Source: Aeromicrobium sp. Root344
GTDB taxonomy: Bacteria; Actinomycetota; Actinomycetes; Propionibacteriales; Nocardioidaceae
DNA length: 64,000 bases
Assembly (NCBI RefSeq): GCF_001425755.1
Contig: NZ_LMDH01000001.1
Span: 3,161,571-3,225,570, forward strand
Direction: 5' to 3'
Shown one piece after another: positions 56,130-64,000 of this stretch; positions within the stretch are counted from its first letter, which is position 1, and every line of letters begins with the position of its first letter. Position numbers and translations under genes: made by a program. A model generated the notes under the pieces. It was not told the DNA's origin, searched no databases, and saw nothing but the letters and a program-made list of their open reading frames with translations.

Positions 56130-56816
56130 ATGGCCGACTACAGGACGATAAGGCAGCTGAGGCGTGAAGCCCTGGGGCACGACGCCCTGCTGTTCAGCGC
56201 CGCGTTCTCCGCGGGAGCCCTGCTCTACTTCCTCGGCCGGGCGGCCCGTGAGGCGCTGACAAGCAGCGGCAGCTCCGACTTCTGGACCATCAGCCTGTCC
56301 GACGACCTGATCCTCAGTGGGCTGATCGTGGGGGAGCTGTTCCTCGTCTGGAACAACGGACTGCGCCAGGGCCTGCGCGGCCACAGCATCGGCAAGCACC
56401 GGGTCGGCCTGGCCGTCGTCGACGTCGGCGACGAGGCACCCACCGGCGCCGGGCGAGGCATCCTGCGCGGCCTGGTCATGGCCGTGCTGCTCGACCTCGC
56501 GGTCGCGGCGATCCCGATCGGGTTGCCCACGACGTTCCGTCGCTTGACGCCCGACAGCTGGCACTTCGGCGGCGCCGCCTATCTCGCCCTGATCGTGCTC
56601 GTGGTGCCGCTGCTGCTCTCGAGCGATCGTGGGTTCGCCGACCGCGTCGCCCGCACCAAGGTCGTACGGGCGAGCGGCGCTGGTGCCACGACGACCGCAG
56701 CACGCCAGCGGATCCTCACCGCGATGGACATCGCGGGGGTCATCGGGCTGCTCGCCGTCGCGATCATCTACATCGCCTACTACTCGCCGCTCCTGAAGTT
56801 CCCCGACCCGTTCTGA
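56130..56816 (+). CDS. RDD family membrane protein
   Basis: A 228-residue membrane protein. The RDD domain is marked by GLRGHSIGKHRVGLAVVDV between helices 2 and 3, R-G-I-L-R-G-L helix and a late SSDRGFADRVARTKVV segment with conserved Arg and Asp residues. An extra helix (DIAGVIGLLAVAIIYIAYY) closes the protein. RDD proteins are of mostly unknown function; some are ion exchangers. ATG 56130 has GGAG 5 bases upstream. Probably co-transcribed with the preceding large membrane protein. Confidence 0.83.
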   Translation: MADYRTIRQLRREALGHDALLFSAAFSAGALLYFLGRAAREALTSSGSSDFWTISLSDDLILSGLIVGELFLVWNNGLRQGLRGHSIGKHRVGLAVVDVGDEAPTGAGRGILRGLVMAVLLDLAVAAIPIGLPTTFRRLTPDSWHFGGAAYLALIVLVVPLLLSSDRGFADRVARTKVVRASGAGATTTAARQRILTAMDIAGVIGLLAVAIIYIAYYSPLLKFPDPF

Positions 56817-56835
56817 TCGCGCCGGCGTGCCGAAC

Positions 56836-56868
56836 GTCTCGACATCATGTATCTTGATGTCAAGAGAC
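56836..56868 (+). promoter_or_regulatory. acn promoter with overlapping inverted-repeat operator
   Basis: Two nested repeats: TCTTGA-TG-TCAAGA at 56852-56865, and a longer imperfect repeat with GTCTC-GACATCA (56836-56847) facing TGATGTC (56855-56861) and GAGAC (56864-56868). TATCTT at 56850-56855 fits a -10 and lies inside the repeat, so a bound repressor would block it. The sequence style resembles sites of UrtR-type MarR regulators such as Streptomyces TamR, which is known to control aconitase; the regulator itself is not in this window. Confidence 0.5.
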
Positions 56869-56953
56869 ATTCGCGCATGAAGTTAGGACAGCCTGACCGT
56901 GCGTTGCGCAGCGATGCTGGGCAGGATGGAAGACGACGCGAAGGAGAATGACG

Positions 56954-59749
<2,796 letters not shown>

Positions 59750-59763
59750 GCAAAGCCGCAGGT

Positions 59764-59794
59764 CAGGGGCATCGCCGATCCGGCGGTGCCCCTG
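59764..59794 (+). terminator. hairpin terminator after acnA
   Basis: A 14-bp stem (59764-59777 with 59781-59794) containing one G-T pair and a 3-base loop, 15 bases after the acnA stop. Confidence 0.75.
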
Positions 59795-59825
59795 CTGCGT
59801 TGCGGGGTCACCGTCCTGTAACCCA

Positions 59826-59886
59826 TTTGTTGTCGCAACCGCTGGACGTGACCCCAGTCACGGTATACGTTGTGGCAAACAACAAA
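59826..59886 (+). promoter_or_regulatory. sugar ABC operon promoter and probable ROK operator
   Basis: Two related half-palindromes 40 bases apart: GTTG-TCG-CAAC at 59829-59839 and GTTG-TGG-CAAA at 59869-59879. They are flanked by TTTGTTG (59826-59832) and CAACAAA (59880-59886), which face each other. Between them TGGACG (59843-59848) and TACGTT (59866-59871) form a 17-base-spaced promoter whose -10 is covered by the right copy. TTTGTTG/CAACAAA-like sequences are typical of ROK/XylR-type operators, and a ROK gene closes this operon. Confidence 0.5.
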
Positions 59887-59950
59887 CGCGTCACGTGGAC
59901 GAAATAATGTCGGCCCGGCGCACTACTGGAGGAAATAGGAGGCGGTCTGT

Positions 59951-61039
59951 GTGAAGCGGACACGCAATCTCGTACTTGTAGGAATCATGGGTGCGAGCCT
60001 CGCGCTCAGCGCCTGCGGTGGCAGCAGCGACGGCAGTGACGGCGGCGGAGGTGGCAGCAAGGACAAGGCCGGCAAGATCGGCGTCATCCTGCCCGACACC
60101 AAGTCGTCGGTCCGTTGGGAAAGCGCCGACCGTCCCGCTCTCAAGAAGGCGTTCGACGCTGCTGGCGTCAAGTACGACATCCAGAACGCCGAGGGTGACG
60201 CCGACAAGATGGCGACCATCGCCGACGGCATGATCACCGACGGTGTGACGGTCCTGGCGATCGTCAACCTCGACTCGGACTCGGGTGCCGCGATCGAGGC
60301 CAAGGCGGCCAAGCAGGGCGTCAAGACGATCGACTACGACCGCCTGACGCTGGGTGGCTCGGCCGACGTCTACATCTCCTACGACAACAGCAAGGTCGGT
60401 GCCCTCCAGGGTGAAGGCCTGGCCAAGTGCCTGGGTGACAAGCCGGCGAACCTGATCTACCTCAACGGTTCGCCGACCGACAACAACGCCACGTTGTTCT
60501 CGCAGGGTGCGCACAGCGTCCTCGACAAGGTCTCGAACTACAAGAACGTCGCTGAGCAGGCCGTTCCGGACTGGGACAACGACAAGGCCGTCACGATCTT
60601 CGAGCAGCTCTACACGCGCGTCGACGGCAAGGTCGACGGCGTCTACGCGGCCAACGACGGCCTCGCGGGCGGCGTCATCTCGATCCTCAAGAAGAACGGC
60701 CAGAACGGCAAGGTCCCGGTCACGGGCCAGGACGCCACGGTCGAGGGTCTGCAGAACATCCTCACGGGTGACCAGTGCATGACGATCCAGAAGTCCGCCA
60801 CGGGTCAGGCCGGCGCGCTCGCCAAGGCAGCTATCGCCATGGCCAAGGGCGACAAGGCTGAGACCACGGGCACCGTCAAGGACGACACGGGCAAGCGTGA
60901 CGTCCCGGCGATCCTTCTGGACCCGGTCGCGATCGACAAGTCGAACGTCAAGGCTGTCATCGACTCGGGCGACATGAAGGCCTCCGATCTGTGCACCGGC
61001 GCTTACGCCAAGCTGTGCACTGACGCTGGCATCAGCTGA
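59951..61039 (+). CDS. sugar ABC transporter substrate-binding lipoprotein (xylose type)
   Basis: A 362-residue periplasmic-binding-type lipoprotein: signal peptide with lipobox L-S-A-C and Cys22, a Gly/Ser/Asp linker, then a type I substrate-binding fold. YDRLTLGGSADVYISYDN and VYAANDGLAGG are typical of XylF-like pentose/hexose binders. It captures a sugar outside the membrane for the downstream ATPase and permease. GTG 59951 has an AGGAGG 8 bases upstream. It is followed by a strong hairpin before the ATPase gene, which probably raises the binding protein's level relative to the membrane parts. Confidence 0.9.
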   Translation: MKRTRNLVLVGIMGASLALSACGGSSDGSDGGGGGSKDKAGKIGVILPDTKSSVRWESADRPALKKAFDAAGVKYDIQNAEGDADKMATIADGMITDGVTVLAIVNLDSDSGAAIEAKAAKQGVKTIDYDRLTLGGSADVYISYDNSKVGALQGEGLAKCLGDKPANLIYLNGSPTDNNATLFSQGAHSVLDKVSNYKNVAEQAVPDWDNDKAVTIFEQLYTRVDGKVDGVYAANDGLAGGVISILKKNGQNGKVPVTGQDATVEGLQNILTGDQCMTIQKSATGQAGALAKAAIAMAKGDKAETTGTVKDDTGKRDVPAILLDPVAIDKSNVKAVIDSGDMKASDLCTGAYAKLCTDAGIS

Positions 61040-61046
61040 TTGCTGA

Positions 61047-61085
61047 GGGTGCGGTCCTCCGGGCAATCTCCGGAGGACCGCACCC
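61047..61085 (+). terminator. intercistronic hairpin (mRNA stabiliser or partial terminator)
   Basis: A perfect 16-bp inverted repeat (61047-61062 with 61070-61085) and a 7-base loop, 8 bases after the binding-protein stop. No T-run follows, so read-through into the ATPase gene is expected. Confidence 0.7.
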
Positions 61086-61140
61086 GATGCTGTCTTCGCA
61101 CCACCCCATCTCGGACCCTGCACCCCCCGAAAGGCTCACC

Positions 61141-61917
61141 ATGAGCGCATCGAACCCCCTCCTCGAGCTCCGAGGAATCAACAAGAGCTTCGGCGTGGCC
61201 CACGTCCTCCATGACGTCGACCTCGCCATCTATCCCGGACAGGTCACCGCGCTGGTCGGTGACAACGGCGCCGGCAAGTCCACCCTCGTCAAGTGCCTCG
61301 CAGGCATCTACCCCATCGACACGGGTGAGTACGTCTTCGAGGGCAAGCCCGTCTCGGTCCACGGCCCCAAGGACGCCGGTGCCCTCGGCATCGAGGTCGT
61401 CTACCAGGACCTCGCGCTGTGCGAGAACCTCGACATCGTCGAGAACATGTTCCTCGGCCGCGAGAAGAAGAGCGGCCTCGTCCTCGACGAGACCACGATG
61501 GAGTCCAAGGCCCGCGAGGCACTGACGTCGCTGTCGGTCCGCACCGTCAAGTCCGTCCGTCAGAGCGTCGCCAGCCTCTCCGGCGGCCAGCGGCAGACTG
61601 TCGCCATCGCCAAGTCGGTGCTGTGGAACTCGCGCGTCGTGCTGCTGGACGAGCCGACGGCTGCTCTCGGTGTCGCGCAGACGCGTCAGGTGCTGGATCT
61701 CGTACGCCGTCTCGCCGACTCAGGCGTGGGCGTCCTGCTGATCTCGCACAACCTGACCGACGTCTTCGAGGTTGCTGACCGCATCACGGCGCTCTACCTC
61801 GGCCGGGTTGCTGCCGACGTCGCCACCAAGGACGTCACGTCCCGCCAGGTCGTCGAGCTGATCACGACCGGACACTCATCCGACCTCGACGCCTCGGCGT
61901 CCTCCACCACGGTCTGA
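61141..61917 (+). CDS. sugar ABC transporter ATP-binding protein, single domain
   Basis: A 258-residue ABC ATPase with Walker A GDNGAGKST (residue about 40), Q-loop VVYQDLALC, signature LSGGQRQTVAIAK, Walker B VVLLDEPTAAL and switch His in LLISHNL. Unlike XylG or RbsA, which hold two ATPase domains in about 500 residues, there is only one, so a homodimer is expected. ATG 61141 has GAAAGG 6 bases upstream and begins MSASNPLLELRG. It lies between the binding-protein and permease genes. Confidence 0.9.
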   Translation: MSASNPLLELRGINKSFGVAHVLHDVDLAIYPGQVTALVGDNGAGKSTLVKCLAGIYPIDTGEYVFEGKPVSVHGPKDAGALGIEVVYQDLALCENLDIVENMFLGREKKSGLVLDETTMESKAREALTSLSVRTVKSVRQSVASLSGGQRQTVAIAKSVLWNSRVVLLDEPTAALGVAQTRQVLDLVRRLADSGVGVLLISHNLTDVFEVADRITALYLGRVAADVATKDVTSRQVVELITTGHSSDLDASASSTTV

Positions 61918-61931
61918 CCGGGAGATCTGAC

Positions 61932-63194
61932 ATGACTGACATCATCACTGAATCAGAAGAGGCGGGCTTCGCGTCCGACCTCACGCAGTCCAACACGCTG
62001 GGCGAGTCCGTCCAGGCCTACATCGGTCGAGTGCGTGGCGGTGACATGGGCGCACTGCCGTCCGTGTTCGGCCTCGTCGTGCTGTTCATCGTGTTCGGCT
62101 TCGCCAACGACCGGTTCCTGTCGAACCTCAACATGGCCAACCTGATCACGCAGGCCGGCCCCATCATCATCCTCGCCATGGCGCTCGTGCCGGTCCTGCT
62201 GCTGGGGGAGATCGACCTGTCGGCGGGTGTCGCCGGAGGTGTGGCGGCGTGTGTCATGGGCGTGCTCATGGTCAAGCACGACCAACCGTGGGGCCTCGCG
62301 GTGCTCGCCGCCCTGGCGACAGGCGCCGTGATCGGCATCGTCATCGGTCTGATCGTCGCGAAGCTCGGGATTCCGTCCTTCGTCGTGACGTTGGCGTTCT
62401 TCCTCGGCCTCCAGGGCGTGACCTTGAAGCTGATCGGTGAGGGCGGCTCCGTCCGGATCAACCAGGAAGTCATCGCCGGCATCGCCAACAACAACATGAG
62501 TGTGGCGGCTGGCTGGATCGTGTCCCTGGCCGTCATCGCCGGTTATGCCGTCCTGGCACTCCTTCGCCATCGGCAGAAGGTGGAGCGAGGGCTGCAGCAC
62601 CAGCCGTTCGCGGTCGTGATCGCGCAGATCATCGCCCTCGCCGCCGTGATGCTCGGAGTGACGTTCATCCTCAACCAGAACCGCAGCGTCAACCCGAACT
62701 TCCCGATCAAGGGAATCCCGTACGTCCTGCCGATGATCGTCGTGCTCCTGATCCTGTGGACCTTCGCGCTCGGCCGGACGACCTGGGGTCGGCACGTGTA
62801 CGCCGTCGGTGGCAACCCTGAAGCGGCGCGTCGCGCCGGCATCAGTGTCGACCGCATCCGCATCTCCGTGTTCATGGCGTGCTCGACGATGGCGGCGCTC
62901 AGCCTCATCGTCCAGGCGTCCGTGAGTGGCAAGGTCTCGTCGTCGTCGGGTGCCGGCAACGCTCTGCTCTATGCAGTGGGCGCAGCTGTCATCGGCGGCA
63001 CGAGCCTGTTCGGCGGCAAGGGCAAGGCCCGGGACGCTGTCACCGGTGGTCTCGTGATCGCCACGATCGCCAACGGACTCGGCCTGCTCAACCAGGCATC
63101 GTGGATCAACTTCGTCGTGACCGGTGGCGTGCTCCTGCTCGCGGCCAGCGTGGACGCGATCTCGCGCAGGCGACGTTCGGCGACAGGTCTCTAG
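61932..63194 (+). CDS. sugar ABC transporter permease (xylose type)
   Basis: A 420-residue membrane protein with about ten helices, of the BPD_transp_2 (ribose/xylose) permease family. Family features are GEIDLSAGVAGGVAA in helix 3, GIPSFVVTLAFFLGLQG, GRHVYAVGGNPEAARRAGI facing the ATPase and GGTSLFGGKGKARDAVTGGLVIATIANGL near the end. ATG 61932 has GGGAGA 6 bases upstream. It completes the transporter with the two genes before it. The ROK regulator starts 2 bases after its stop codon. Confidence 0.92.
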   Translation: MTDIITESEEAGFASDLTQSNTLGESVQAYIGRVRGGDMGALPSVFGLVVLFIVFGFANDRFLSNLNMANLITQAGPIIILAMALVPVLLLGEIDLSAGVAGGVAACVMGVLMVKHDQPWGLAVLAALATGAVIGIVIGLIVAKLGIPSFVVTLAFFLGLQGVTLKLIGEGGSVRINQEVIAGIANNNMSVAAGWIVSLAVIAGYAVLALLRHRQKVERGLQHQPFAVVIAQIIALAAVMLGVTFILNQNRSVNPNFPIKGIPYVLPMIVVLLILWTFALGRTTWGRHVYAVGGNPEAARRAGISVDRIRISVFMACSTMAALSLIVQASVSGKVSSSSGAGNALLYAVGAAVIGGTSLFGGKGKARDAVTGGLVIATIANGLGLLNQASWINFVVTGGVLLLAASVDAISRRRRSATGL

Positions 63195-63196
63195 CC

Positions 63197-64000
63197 ATGG
63201 CAACAGCCGGACGCTCGGGGGTCGGCACGAATCAGGAGGACGTTCGCCGGCACAATCTCGGGACAGCTCTCGGGCACGTGCACCGCGCGGGTCGCATCTC
63301 TCGTGCCGAGCTGACGGCTCGGATGGGTCTCAACCGCAGCACGATCGCGGGTCTGGTGGCCGAGCTGGAGTCCCTGGGACTGGCCGATCAGGCCAAGCCC
63401 TCGGGGACCCGGATCGGCGCCGGACGCCCCTCGGTCGACGTCAAGGCCCGCACGGGTGCGTACGTCCTGGCGGTCGACCTGCGGGTCGACGGCCTGACGG
63501 TCGCCCGGGTGGGACTCGGGGGAGTCGTACGCGCTCGGGCCACCGGTCCCGTACCGGCTGACCACGATCCGTACGCCATCGCCGACTCCGTCGTCGACCT
63601 GATGCGTCTCGTCGTCCGCGACGTCGAGCCGGATGCCGCACTCGTCGGCGTCGGGCTCGGCGTGCCGGGCATCATCCGCGGCGACGACGGGCTCGTCCGC
63701 CTGGCGCCCAACCTCGGCTGGCACGACGTGCCGTTCACCAAGATCCTGTCCGAGCGTCTCGGACCGATCGCCATGCCGGTGCTGGGCAACGACGCCGACC
63801 TCGGCGCCCTGGCGGAGCACCTGCGTGGTGCGGGCGTTGGCGTCGACGACCTGGTCTATCTCTCCGGCGAGGTCGGCGTGGGTGCCGGCGTCATCGTCGG
63901 CGGTCGCAAGCTCGAGGGTGCCGGCGGCTATGCCGGCGAGATCGGCCACATGCCGTTCCTGCCCGACGGCAAGCTGTGCCACTGCGGTGCGCGCGGTTGC
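63197..64000 (+). CDS. ROK family transcriptional repressor (partial)
   Basis: The first 268 codons; the gene continues beyond the window (full members are about 390-410 residues). Residues about 15-75 are a winged helix (SRAELTARMGLNRSTIAGLVAELESLG). The ROK fold follows: VLAVDLRVDGLTVARVGLGG, GVGLGVPGII, NDADLGALAE, then GGYAGEIGHMPF and the zinc motif starting CHCGARGC. It probably represses this sugar ABC operon and is released by the sugar. ATG 63197 lies 2 bases after the permease stop, so it is the last gene of the operon and likely autoregulated. Confidence 0.9.
   Translation, partial: MATAGRSGVGTNQEDVRRHNLGTALGHVHRAGRISRAELTARMGLNRSTIAGLVAELESLGLADQAKPSGTRIGAGRPSVDVKARTGAYVLAVDLRVDGLTVARVGLGGVVRARATGPVPADHDPYAIADSVVDLMRLVVRDVEPDAALVGVGLGVPGIIRGDDGLVRLAPNLGWHDVPFTKILSERLGPIAMPVLGNDADLGALAEHLRGAGVGVDDLVYLSGEVGVGAGVIVGGRKLEGAGGYAGEIGHMPFLPDGKLCHCGARGC

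Overview
This window is a contiguous stretch of high-GC actinobacterial core chromosome. The evidence is pervasive G/C third positions, four-domain ribosomal protein S1, an rpoD with a lysine/alanine-rich N-terminus, a topoisomerase IV pair (parE/parC) beside the primary sigma factor, SepH, CpfC-type ferrochelatase, a ROK-regulated sugar ABC system and many proteins of families restricted to Actinomycetota (DUF3093, DUF3159, DUF3710, DUF4192, DUF4193, DUF4235, DUF5998, DUF7455). Gene content and order suggest the Nocardioidaceae (Aeromicrobium or Nocardioides type); the genus is inference. No phage, insertion sequence, CRISPR array, tRNA or rRNA was seen, and no gene-free gap exceeds about 210 bases.

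Layout. 1-13.2 kb: 3' end of polA, a polysaccharide-type flippase, a two-gene membrane/heptad-repeat unit, M18 aminopeptidase, rpsA, a GlxA-type regulator, PAP2 phosphatase, acyl-CoA ligase, a secreted SH3/peptidase-like protein, coaE and a group 2 sigma factor. 13.3-25.2 kb: oligopeptidase B-like peptidase, dinB, DUF4192, a GCS2 ligase, the primary sigma factor, a secreted PLD-like protein, DUF7455 and parE. 25.2-32 kb, minus strand: parC, lprG, a P55-like exporter, beta-carbonic anhydrase and a beta-propeller lipoprotein. 32-45.4 kb: a GNAT/acyl-CoA synthetase fusion, DUF5998, a nucleotide-pyrophosphatase-like enzyme, tdk, sepH, a TRIC channel, putA, an MFS exporter, ferrochelatase and inositol monophosphatase. 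45.5-53.5 kb: a block colinear with the Mycobacterium tuberculosis Rv2689c-Rv2701c region (DUF4193, DUF3093, dut, DUF3710, OB-fold, DUF3159, ceoC/ceoB, KimA-like permease, TrmA-like methyltransferase). 53.5-64 kb: a many-helix membrane protein, an RDD protein, aconitase, and a sugar ABC transporter followed by its probable ROK repressor, which runs off the end.

How the genes work together. Housekeeping information processing dominates: replication and repair (polA, dinB, parE/parC), transcription (two sigma-70 factors), translation (rpsA), dNTP pool (dut, tdk), CoA (coaE), haem (cpfC), TCA cycle (acn) and proline catabolism (putA). Envelope functions cluster with them (LprG/P55, flippase, SH3 hydrolase, PLD-like protein, heptad-repeat protein).

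Regulatory reading. A striking number of genes have a TAnnnT -10 hexamer 6-8 bases before the start codon with no Shine-Dalgarno, which is the leaderless architecture common in Actinomycetota. In four cases the stop codon of the upstream gene is itself the TAG/TAA of that hexamer. Candidate operators precede acn and the sugar ABC operon. I found no convincing new defence or mobile system; the most interesting items are the stop-codon/promoter overlaps, a possible ATC start for parE, the KimA-like transporter beside an orphan RCK pair, and the uncharacterised heptad-repeat envelope unit.
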